Assembly (NCBI GenBank): GCA_016214785.1
Contig: JACRNV010000005.1
Coordinates: 62,001 to 126,000, forward strand
From: Methanobacteriota archaeon
Lineage (GTDB): Archaea; Thermoplasmatota; Thermoplasmata; SG8-5; JACRNV01
Direction: 5' to 3'
DNA length: 64,000 nt
The number at the start of each line of letters is the position of its first letter. Position 1 is the stretch's first letter. The position numbers and the translations under genes are program-made. The notes under the pieces were generated by a model. That model saw only the letters and a program-made list of their open reading frames with translations. It was not told the origin of the DNA and ran no database searches. Positions 8,372 to 16,108 of this stretch are shown piece by piece.

Positions 8372-10819
8372 ATGCCTAAGAGGGGGGCCCTGAGCGTCTG
8401 GGAGTCCATCGTGCTGCACCTGGCCCGCTTCTCCAGGTTCGCTGGGGAGTTCGAGGTGCCGGGCGCGGTCGTGCAGGAGGGCGTCGCCGACGGCGCGGGC
8501 GTCACGCGCGCCCACGCCGCCGTCGAGCTGAAGAAACTAAGGGACAAGAACCTCATAACCGAGAGGCTCGCCCATGTGCGCGGGGCCAAGACGAAGAAGA
8601 AGGCATACTTCCTCACCGCCGACGGCGAGGCCTCCGCGAAGCAGATGCGCGAGAGCGCCCTCAAATCCAGGCTCGCGCTCGTGACGCTGGACGGCGAGGA
8701 GAGGGAGCTGCCGGGGGCGGAATGCCTGCGCTACCTCACCGGCGCCGTGGCGCTCTCCGAGGTCGATGCGATAAAGGCCATGCTCGGCGGAGAGCGCGTG
8801 GACGCGCGCCTGCTCGCCAAGGTCGAGAAGGAGGAGCCCGGCGGCCTGCAGATGGCCGAGGGGTTCGTCGGCAGGGCGGACGAGCTGGCCGCGCTGCGCA
8901 GGTGGCTTTCTTCCGGTTCGCGCTTCATGGTCGTCCAGGGGCTGCACGGCATAGGCAAGTCGTCGCTCGTGGCAGCGGCGCTCGATGGCGCGAAGGGCGC
9001 GCACGTCTACCGCCCGACGCTCATGGACACGCCCGGGCACATGCTCGCCTTCATGCTCCGGAGCCTCTCGGGGCGCCCGGCGGGTCTGGCGGATCCCAGG
9101 GAGTCGTTCGTCAGGCTGCTGGACGCGGGCAGCGGCGCGCTCTTCGTCGTCGAGGGCTACGAGGCCGCCGCGCGGTCGCTCGACCCGTTCCTGTCCCAGT
9201 TCCTCGCGGCCGGGAAGGGGCCGCGTTTCATCATCGCAAGCGCAATCCGTCCAAGATTCTACTCCAGCTCCGACGTGGCGCAGGGGGGCGTGCGCGAGAT
9301 CCCTCTCTCGGGCCTCTCGAAGGCCGATTCGCTGACGCTCCTTGAGAGGAAGGGCGCTGCGAAGGACGTGGCCGAGCGCATCTACTCTGCCACCGGAGGG
9401 CACCCGCTCTCGATGCTGCTCGCGCCGCGCGACGCAGCCGCGGGCAAGGGCACGCTCACGGGCATATTGCAGAAGGCCGTCTCCTCCCTCGACCGAGAGG
9501 AGGCCGGTGCCATCGTCTCGCTGGCCATATTCAGGAAGCCGGTCCCGCCCATCGCCGCGCGGGTAACGGACGCGTCGCTCGCCTCCGCCCTCGCGGGCAA
9601 GGGCTTCGCCGTCGAGGACCGGGAAGGGAATATCATCGCCCACCCCTGCGTGCGCGAGGCCGTACTGTCGAGGCTCGGCGCGCAGCAGCTCAAGGTCCTG
9701 CACTCGAAGGCCGCGGACTACTGGCTCGACGCCGGCGGGTACCTGGAGAGGCTCCACCACCTGGTCGAGGCCCAGCGGCACGGCGAGGCGCGCATGCTCC
9801 TCACCTCGCGCTGCGCGGAGCTGGAGGGCGAGGCCGGGCCGTCGGAACTCCTCGCTACCGTCCGCGGCGTGGAGATAAGGGACAGGGACGTGCGCTACCG
9901 GCTCGCCCTCGCGGGCCTTGCGCTCGACGCGGGCCAGCATCAGGCCGCGCTCGCGTACTCGACCCTGAAGGCCACGCCCGGCGACCGGGCGCTCGGCGCC
10001 GAGGCGACGGTGATCAGGGCCCGCGTCCTCACGAGGCTAGGGAAGATTGCAGAGGCCGAGACTGCGCTGGAGAGCGCGGCGCCGGACGCCGACGGGGACG
10101 CCAAACTGGAGCTGGAGCGGCTCCTGGGCAGCCTGCGGATGAAGAGGGGGCAGTACGATGAGGCGCGCTCGTCCTTCGCCCGCGTCTTCGAGGCCGCGAG
10201 CGGCGAGGCCGCGGCCGAGGCGGCCAACCAGCTCGCGAACATCGATCTCATGCTCGGCAATTTCAAGGAGGCGTCCCGCTGGCTCGAGGCCGGCATCGAC
10301 GCCTGCGGCGGCGGCGCGACCTCGGTCGCCCTTCGCGCGAACTACGCCCTCGCGTCCGCGTCAAGAGGAAAGGAGGAGGAGGCGCTGGGCCACTTCGGCG
10401 CCGCGCTCAAGGAGGCGCGCAGGCTCGGCCTGCCGATGTACGAGGCGGAGATAAGCGCGAACATGTCCGATTTGCTCTCGAAGGGCAACAAATGCGAGGA
10501 GGCGCTGCCCCTGGCCGAGCGCTCCGTCGAGCTGCTCAGGTCCCTGGGCGTGCGGGACAGGCTCGGGCTCGCGCTCCTGAACATGGGGCGCACCCTCGCC
10601 TGCCTGAAGAGGAGGGAGCGGGCGCTGGAGACGCTCGACGAGGCCGTCTCGCTCAACGGCTTCGTCGCCGACCCGCGCGCGCGGGCGAGGCGGCTCCTGG
10701 ACGCCTCGGAGTCGTACGCGATGCTCGGCGCAACGGCGAAATCGAAAGAGATGAAGGACGCCGCGCGCGCCAACGGCGGGAAGGCGCCGGCCAAAGGCCG
10801 ACCAAGGAGAAAAAGATAA
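8372..10819 (+). CDS. wHTH-STAND NTPase-TPR protein
   Basis: N-terminal winged helix, P-loop GLHGIGKSSLV after FVGRADEL, C-terminal TPR-like repeats; 815 aa. Confidence 0.75.
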   Translation: MPKRGALSVWESIVLHLARFSRFAGEFEVPGAVVQEGVADGAGVTRAHAAVELKKLRDKNLITERLAHVRGAKTKKKAYFLTADGEASAKQMRESALKSRLALVTLDGEERELPGAECLRYLTGAVALSEVDAIKAMLGGERVDARLLAKVEKEEPGGLQMAEGFVGRADELAALRRWLSSGSRFMVVQGLHGIGKSSLVAAALDGAKGAHVYRPTLMDTPGHMLAFMLRSLSGRPAGLADPRESFVRLLDAGSGALFVVEGYEAAARSLDPFLSQFLAAGKGPRFIIASAIRPRFYSSSDVAQGGVREIPLSGLSKADSLTLLERKGAAKDVAERIYSATGGHPLSMLLAPRDAAAGKGTLTGILQKAVSSLDREEAGAIVSLAIFRKPVPPIAARVTDASLASALAGKGFAVEDREGNIIAHPCVREAVLSRLGAQQLKVLHSKAADYWLDAGGYLERLHHLVEAQRHGEARMLLTSRCAELEGEAGPSELLATVRGVEIRDRDVRYRLALAGLALDAGQHQAALAYSTLKATPGDRALGAEATVIRARVLTRLGKIAEAETALESAAPDADGDAKLELERLLGSLRMKRGQYDEARSSFARVFEAASGEAAAEAANQLANIDLMLGNFKEASRWLEAGIDACGGGATSVALRANYALASASRGKEEEALGHFGAALKEARRLGLPMYEAEISANMSDLLSKGNKCEEALPLAERSVELLRSLGVRDRLGLALLNMGRTLACLKRRERALETLDEAVSLNGFVADPRARARRLLDASESYAMLGATAKSKEMKDAARANGGKAPAKGRPRRKR

Positions 10820-10861
10820 GAACATGCGCGCATATGGCCCGCGGGGCAAAGGAGGCGTGCG

Positions 10862-11041
10862 ATGACCGACGACACAAAGGAGCTCATCAAGGAGGTCAGG
10901 CATCTCAGGGAGGAGCTGCGCCAGATCCGCGAGGTCGTCAACTCGCTCGTCCAGATAGTCATGGAGATGGACGAGTTCGAGGACGAGCCAGAGTTCCCGA
11001 GCCTCCCGGGGAGCCAGAGCCCGCCGTCGTTCAACAACTGA
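10862..11041 (+). CDS. Small acidic coiled-coil protein (59 aa)
   Basis: MTDDTKELIKEVRHLREELRQIREVVNSLVQIVMEMDEFEDEPEFPSLPGSQSPPSFNN; abuts glyA; below ORF-track length cutoff. Confidence 0.55.
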   Translation: MTDDTKELIKEVRHLREELRQIREVVNSLVQIVMEMDEFEDEPEFPSLPGSQSPPSFNN

Positions 11042-11042
11042 G

Positions 11043-12272
11043 GTGGGCGCAGTGCCATCGAAGGACTTTTCCGCGCTCGCGAAGGCCCACGACGACTGGC
11101 GCCTGAAGAGATGCATAAACCTCATACCATCCGAGAATATCATGAGCCCGACGGCCAGAGCCCTTCTTTCCTCGGACCTGGCGAGCCGCTACTCTCTCCC
11201 AATCAACGACGTCGTGCACGGCGCGTTCGTCGAGAACGCCTACCGCGGCACGCGCTATTCCGACGAGATTACCATATCGGCCGAGAGGCTGGCCTGCGAG
11301 GCCTTCGGCGCGCGGCACGTCTCGCTCGCGCCGCTCTCCGGGCACGTCGCAGCGATATTAATGCTCTCGGCGCTCTGCCGCAAGGGCGATACTGTCATGT
11401 CCCTCAGCTCGTCGGACGGCGGGTACGACGGGTACTGCAAAAAATATATACCAGACATGCTCGGGCTCGGGACGAGGTGCCTGCCATTCGACCAGTCGTT
11501 ATGGAACATAGACGTCGAGGCCGCGTGCGCGGCCATCCTCAGGTTCAGGCCGCGGCTCGTCGTGCTGGGCGCCAGCTACCTGCCCTTCCCGCACCCGGTC
11601 AGGGAGCTGTCGGAGGCGTGCGCCACCGCCGGAGCCTTCCTGGGCTACGACGCAGCTCATGTCCTGGGTATACTCCCAAGCTTCCAGCAGCCGCTTAGGG
11701 AGGGCGCGGACATCGTAGTTGCAAACACCCACAAGACATTCTGGGGCCCGCAGGGCGGCCTGGCGATGGCCAACGACCCCGAGATAGACCAGGCCGTGCG
11801 CCGCAACCTCACCTGGCGCACTCTGGATAACACGCACCTCAACCGCATCGCGGCGACGGGCCAGGCCTTACTGGAATACAAGAGGCACGGCAAGGCCTAC
11901 GCCGCGCAGGTCGTGAAGAACTCCCGCGCGCTGGCGGCCGCGCTCGACGGCGGCGGCTTTCCGGTGAGATTCAAGAAGCTCGGCTACACGCGCTCCCACC
12001 AGATCCTGCTGGGTATCGACGGGATGAAGAAAATGTTCCGCGCGGACAGCAACACCATCGCCAAGCGCCTCGAGAGATACAACGTGATAACCGATGCGGT
12101 CGGACGCCTCGGCACGCAAGAGGTCACGAGGATGGGGCTCAGGGAGCGCGACATGAAGGAGCTTGCGGAGCTCATTTTCATGGGCGCAAGCGGGGAGAAC
12201 ATCGGGAAAGGCGTGAGGGCGCTGAGAAAGAGGATGAAACTCTGCTACGTTCTGAAAAAGAGGGGAGACTGA
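11043..12272 (+). CDS. glyA: Serine hydroxymethyltransferase
   Basis: LIPSENIMSPTARALLSSDLASRY..., PLP site NTHKTFWGPQGG. Confidence 0.92.
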   Translation: MGAVPSKDFSALAKAHDDWRLKRCINLIPSENIMSPTARALLSSDLASRYSLPINDVVHGAFVENAYRGTRYSDEITISAERLACEAFGARHVSLAPLSGHVAAILMLSALCRKGDTVMSLSSSDGGYDGYCKKYIPDMLGLGTRCLPFDQSLWNIDVEAACAAILRFRPRLVVLGASYLPFPHPVRELSEACATAGAFLGYDAAHVLGILPSFQQPLREGADIVVANTHKTFWGPQGGLAMANDPEIDQAVRRNLTWRTLDNTHLNRIAATGQALLEYKRHGKAYAAQVVKNSRALAAALDGGGFPVRFKKLGYTRSHQILLGIDGMKKMFRADSNTIAKRLERYNVITDAVGRLGTQEVTRMGLRERDMKELAELIFMGASGENIGKGVRALRKRMKLCYVLKKRGD

Positions 12273-12278
12273 CATAAT

Positions 12279-13112
12279 TTGAGTGTTAAAAAGGACTATT
12301 GTTCCTATATTGCATTTCTTGATGTGCTCGGCTTCAAAGATATGATAGATAAGAACGAACATGATAAAATGAAAGAGATATATTCAACCAACCTGACATC
12401 TAATGTTAAAAGGAGTGTATCACCAGATTCAATACGCATGGTAAATAAAGATGGAAAGGAAGTATCACTTTCAGAATTGAATGAAACCCTAGTGAATTCA
12501 TTGATTATTTCAGATAGTATTATACTCTGGACTGATGACGATTCATCGGAGAGTTTTTTTAATATCATAAAAGGTGCAGGTATACTTTTAAGAAATTTTA
12601 TTATTGGGGGGTTACCGCTCAGAGGTTGTATTACATTGGGTGAATTTAGTCTTCGGTACAGTCAAATGAGATCGAATAGGCAGAATATTCAAATGACTAT
12701 ATTTGGTAAAGCCATTACAAATGCGTATTCCAAAACAGACATTCAACAATGGGTCGGATGCACAGTAGATAACGATGCTATAAAAAAATTTCGGGAATGG
12801 GAGAAAAAACATTCTACTATGTCGAATTTTGCATCAATTGAATGGTTTTGCAAATTGAAGCTTCTTGCTAGATATAAAGTTCCTTTAAAATATGGTCCTT
12901 TAGAAAAAAAATATGTCATCGATTGGATTTCAAACACCGAAATAACAGAAAGGATTATTCGAGAAGCATTCTCAAAACATAAAAAGACTGTAAATGATTG
13001 GGATGTTCGGTATAAGCTAGAAAACACAATCAAATTTTATCAATTCATCAAAATGAAGAAAACCCACATACAATATGATGCTTTTACACTTCGAGACGTT
13101 CCACCTAAATAG
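12279..13112 (+). CDS. Low-GC protein with a class III nucleotide-cyclase-like fold signature
   Basis: YIAFLDVLGFKDMI at N-terminus and RGCITLGEF...IFGKAITNAY; strongly lower GC than neighbours. Confidence 0.5.
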   Translation: MSVKKDYCSYIAFLDVLGFKDMIDKNEHDKMKEIYSTNLTSNVKRSVSPDSIRMVNKDGKEVSLSELNETLVNSLIISDSIILWTDDDSSESFFNIIKGAGILLRNFIIGGLPLRGCITLGEFSLRYSQMRSNRQNIQMTIFGKAITNAYSKTDIQQWVGCTVDNDAIKKFREWEKKHSTMSNFASIEWFCKLKLLARYKVPLKYGPLEKKYVIDWISNTEITERIIREAFSKHKKTVNDWDVRYKLENTIKFYQFIKMKKTHIQYDAFTLRDVPPK

Positions 13113-13189
13113 CCCCTGATGGCTGAGGTTTTTGACTACGTTAGGTGCAAAGCCGCACTTCGACGATTCGAGAATTGACAAGTAGAGCA

Positions 13190-13990
13190 TTATTTTTTAT
13201 ATCCAGCTTTCAGCTTCTTCACTCTCGTCCCGATGAGCTTCCTGATTTTTTCATAGCTCGGCGGCGGCCCGGTGCGCACGAACTTCCCGTCGATGAAAAG
13301 CGCGTCCGAGAGCCCCCATTCGCGCATCGTCGCCTTGTCCATCGTGCCTATCTCCGTGAAAACGACGGCGTCGCCGAACTCCGCGCTGGCCCGCTTCGCC
13401 CTTTCATAGACGATGTTCTGCGCCGGGCACCACCCGTTCACGAACGACGTGACCGCGACCTTCCCGGGCACCAGGACGGGCTTTCTCACTTGCTTGATCC
13501 ACCTCGGCGGCTCCGCATCGTCCGAGAACCGCTTCCAGAGCAGGACCGCGATGCCGTCCTTGTCCGCTTGCACATAACCGTGCTTCTTGAACCACGAGGC
13601 CTTCATCCAAAATGGCAGCGAAAGACCCCAGGCCGCGATGCCCTTGGCGCCGAGGGCTCTGGCATCCTCCTCCGCGGCATTCAGGAGCGCGGCGCCCATC
13701 CCGCGCTTCTGAAAATCGCCCCGTCCCTGCTTGTGGCCATGGACCCATATGCAGGAGATGAAGTAGAGCCCATCCCCTTCAACGTGGGAGCGCTCAATCG
13801 GGATGTACTGAATCATGCCGCCGACAACGCCATCGTCGTTGGCGGCCAGCTTCACCCTTAGGCCATTCTTTTCCATGGCCTTGAACCAGAGGTCCTTTTT
13901 ATTTCCCGCGTCTTTCATCTCGTCGGACCAGTCCTCGAGGCATTGGAGATAGAGAGAATAGGGCTCTGGAGCGAGGTCGAGGATTTTCAT
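13190..13990 (-). CDS. GNAT acetyltransferase with YoaP-like C-terminal domain
   Basis: QKRGMGAALLNAAEEDARALGAKGIAAWG; C-terminal thioredoxin-like/YoaP-like segment. Confidence 0.75.
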   Translation of the reverse strand: MKILDLAPEPYSLYLQCLEDWSDEMKDAGNKKDLWFKAMEKNGLRVKLAANDDGVVGGMIQYIPIERSHVEGDGLYFISCIWVHGHKQGRGDFQKRGMGAALLNAAEEDARALGAKGIAAWGLSLPFWMKASWFKKHGYVQADKDGIAVLLWKRFSDDAEPPRWIKQVRKPVLVPGKVAVTSFVNGWCPAQNIVYERAKRASAEFGDAVVFTEIGTMDKATMREWGLSDALFIDGKFVRTGPPPSYEKIRKLIGTRVKKLKAGYKK

Positions 13991-14011
13991 TGATGGCCCT
14001 CCACGGGCAGG

Positions 14012-14485
14012 TCACTTCTTCTTCCTTATCGGCACCTGGATGTTGGCGTATATTATCGTCTTCGCCCCCTCGACCGTGGGCTTCTTGGTGTATATCTCGA
14101 GGCACGGCCCCGAGCACTCGTAGCCGTTGGCCGCGACCCATTCCATAACCTTCCTGTAGGTCTCGGGGAACTCGGTGCCCGGCGCCTTGTGCTTTATGAC
14201 CGCGACCTCCATCTCGGGGAGTATCTTGACCTTAACGCCCTTCGACGGCACGGCCTCGCCCTTGAGGGTTATAGCGATTTCGCTCTTCAGCTTCTCGGGC
14301 GGGGTGACCTTGGGGTCGTCCGGGTACATTGCGAACGGGTGGAAGCCGGGCATCACCTTGTTCTCCTTCGCGAAGCCGTAGAGCTTGCCAATATATACAT
14401 CAAACGGTATCTTGTCGTACGGCCCCGTGTGCTCGACGTACGCGATCTTCGTTGCTTCCCTCTTCTTGACAACAATTTCCGGCAT
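14012..14485 (-). CDS. GyrI-like (effector-binding) domain protein
   Basis: KIAYVEHTGPYDKIPFDVYIGKLYGFA...EMEVAVIKHKAPGTEFPETYRKVMEWVAANGYE...EIYTKKP. Confidence 0.8.
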   Translation of the reverse strand: MPEIVVKKREATKIAYVEHTGPYDKIPFDVYIGKLYGFAKENKVMPGFHPFAMYPDDPKVTPPEKLKSEIAITLKGEAVPSKGVKVKILPEMEVAVIKHKAPGTEFPETYRKVMEWVAANGYECSGPCLEIYTKKPTVEGAKTIIYANIQVPIRKKK

Positions 14486-14507
14486 TGAATCCCCTCAGCG
14501 GGCAGAG

Positions 14508-14529
14508 CCCGCCAATGAACATTGGCGGG
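14508..14529. other. Strong hairpin upstream of the GyrI-like gene
   Basis: CCCGCCAATG-AA-CATTGGCGGG, 10-bp perfect arms. Confidence 0.6.
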
Positions 14530-14587
14530 AGGGATTAAGAACCTTTCCAATGGGGGGGCGAAACTACAAATAGAGTTTCTGAGAACC

Positions 14588-14688
14588 GTTTCGCTAGGAG
14601 ATTTACAGGAAAATCTCCGGCGAAACTACTCTGGATATTCACAGAAAACCGTTTCTATAGGAGAATCACAAGAGATTCTCCGGCAAAA
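14588..14688 (+). repeat. Dispersed hairpin family A, copies 1 and 2
   Basis: GTTTCGCTAGGAGATTT-ACAGGA-AAATCTCCGGCGAAAC (14588-14626) and TAGGAGAATC-ACAAGA-GATTCTCCGG (about 14658-14683); related copies at 46477-46570. Confidence 0.75.
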
Positions 14689-14783
14689 GTGCCCGAATGA
14701 GGCGTCGAGCGTCCAGAAACCGCCGGAATCTGCTCTTGAAATGCTTGAACCGTCCACAAGATGGCGGCGGTTCCCCGACCCTT

Positions 14784-16067
14784 TCAGAGCGCCAGCAGCT
14801 TCCGCGCCTGCCTTTCGGCTTCCTTCATTATTTTCGCCTCGTCGAAAGCCTTGAGCGCCCGTCCCCTGACGACGACCTTGCCGTCGACGATTACGTCCCG
14901 GACGTTCGCGCCGATGCAGGAATATGCCAAATTCGACACGAGATTGCCCGAATGCGTCGGTGCCATGTTCGGAGCGGTAATGTCGACAATTGCCAGGTCA
15001 GCGCGCTTCCCCCTTTCGATGGAGCCGATGGCCCTCTCCGCTCCGATGGCCCGCGCCGCATCTATCGTCGCCATGTCGAGTATCTCCTGCGCGTTCATGA
15101 CCGTAGCGTCCCACCGGTGCGCCTTGTGCGCCAGCGCGCAGAACTTCATCTCCTGGAACATGTCGAGGCAGTTGTTGGACGCGCTACCGTCCGTGCCCAA
15201 GCCTACGGGCACGCCTTCGCGGCGCATCTCCGGTACCGGCGCTATCCCACCGCTGGCCAGCTTGGCGTTCGACACAGGGCAGTGGGCGACGCCCACGCCG
15301 TTCTTCTTCAAGATGCGAATCTCATTGATTGTGAGCCAGACGCAGTGCGCGGCCGACAACCTGTCATTCAGGAAGCCAATGCCCTCCAGCCATGCGATGG
15401 GGCGCTTCCCCGTCTTCTTCTCGTGCTCGTGCACTTCGTACCTCGTTTCCTGGAGGTGCATGTGCAGGCCGGCGCCGTGCTCCTCTGCGAGGGAGCGCGC
15501 CCCAAGCAAGGTCTCCTCCGAACATGCATAAACCCCCTGGGGCGCGACCAGCGGCCTAACTAATGGGCTCGATTTGAACCGACTGATGAACCTGTCCGCG
15601 TTCTTCAGCGGGCTCCCCTTCTGGGTGGTCTTGTCGTCGTCGAGGACGGCCCAGCCGAGATGGCCCCTGATGCCCGTGGCCTCCACGGCCTCGGCGACGG
15701 CGTCCTCGTGGTAGTACATGTCCATGAAGGTGGTTGTACCCGAGAGAAGCATCTCGAGGCACCCGAGCATCGCGCCCGCGCGGACGTCCTGGCGAGTCCT
15801 GCGGGCGTCGACGGCGAATGTCCTGCCGAGGAACTGCTCGAGGTTCAGGTCGTCGGCCACGCCCTTCATCAGCGCCATTGCCGCGTGCCCGTGGCAGTTC
15901 ACGAGCCCGGGGATGACCGCGCAGCCGCTCGCGTCCAGTGTCTTCGCGCCCTTGATGGACTTGCCTATCGCTGCGATGCGCCCGTCCTCGATTAGGACAT
16001 CGGCCCGTAAAACATCCCTCTTCGGGTCCTGCGTGGCGACGAGGCCGTTCTTGATTACGAGGCTCAT
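14784..16067 (-). CDS. 5-methylthioadenosine/S-adenosylhomocysteine deaminase-like amidohydrolase
   Basis: VIPGLVNCHGHAAMALMKG...HLQET...GVGVAHCPVSNAKLASGGIAPV...GLGTDGSASNN. Confidence 0.88.
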   Translation of the reverse strand: MSLVIKNGLVATQDPKRDVLRADVLIEDGRIAAIGKSIKGAKTLDASGCAVIPGLVNCHGHAAMALMKGVADDLNLEQFLGRTFAVDARRTRQDVRAGAMLGCLEMLLSGTTTFMDMYYHEDAVAEAVEATGIRGHLGWAVLDDDKTTQKGSPLKNADRFISRFKSSPLVRPLVAPQGVYACSEETLLGARSLAEEHGAGLHMHLQETRYEVHEHEKKTGKRPIAWLEGIGFLNDRLSAAHCVWLTINEIRILKKNGVGVAHCPVSNAKLASGGIAPVPEMRREGVPVGLGTDGSASNNCLDMFQEMKFCALAHKAHRWDATVMNAQEILDMATIDAARAIGAERAIGSIERGKRADLAIVDITAPNMAPTHSGNLVSNLAYSCIGANVRDVIVDGKVVVRGRALKAFDEAKIMKEAERQARKLLAL

Positions 16068-16108
16068 CGCGACCGCATCGCCCGGATGATAGATAAAGGT
16101 TCTCGGGC

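Noticed and set aside
8372-10819. Calling the STAND proteins as Avs-type antiviral genes
   Set aside because: No nuclease, protease or TIR effector domain recognised and an N-terminal DNA-binding wHTH points to regulation
14588-14688. Family A repeats as a degenerate mini-CRISPR (GTTTC...GAAAC repeats with ~25-nt gaps)
   Set aside because: Copies differ by compensated stem changes instead of being identical, and only two units occur per locus with no adjacent cas genes
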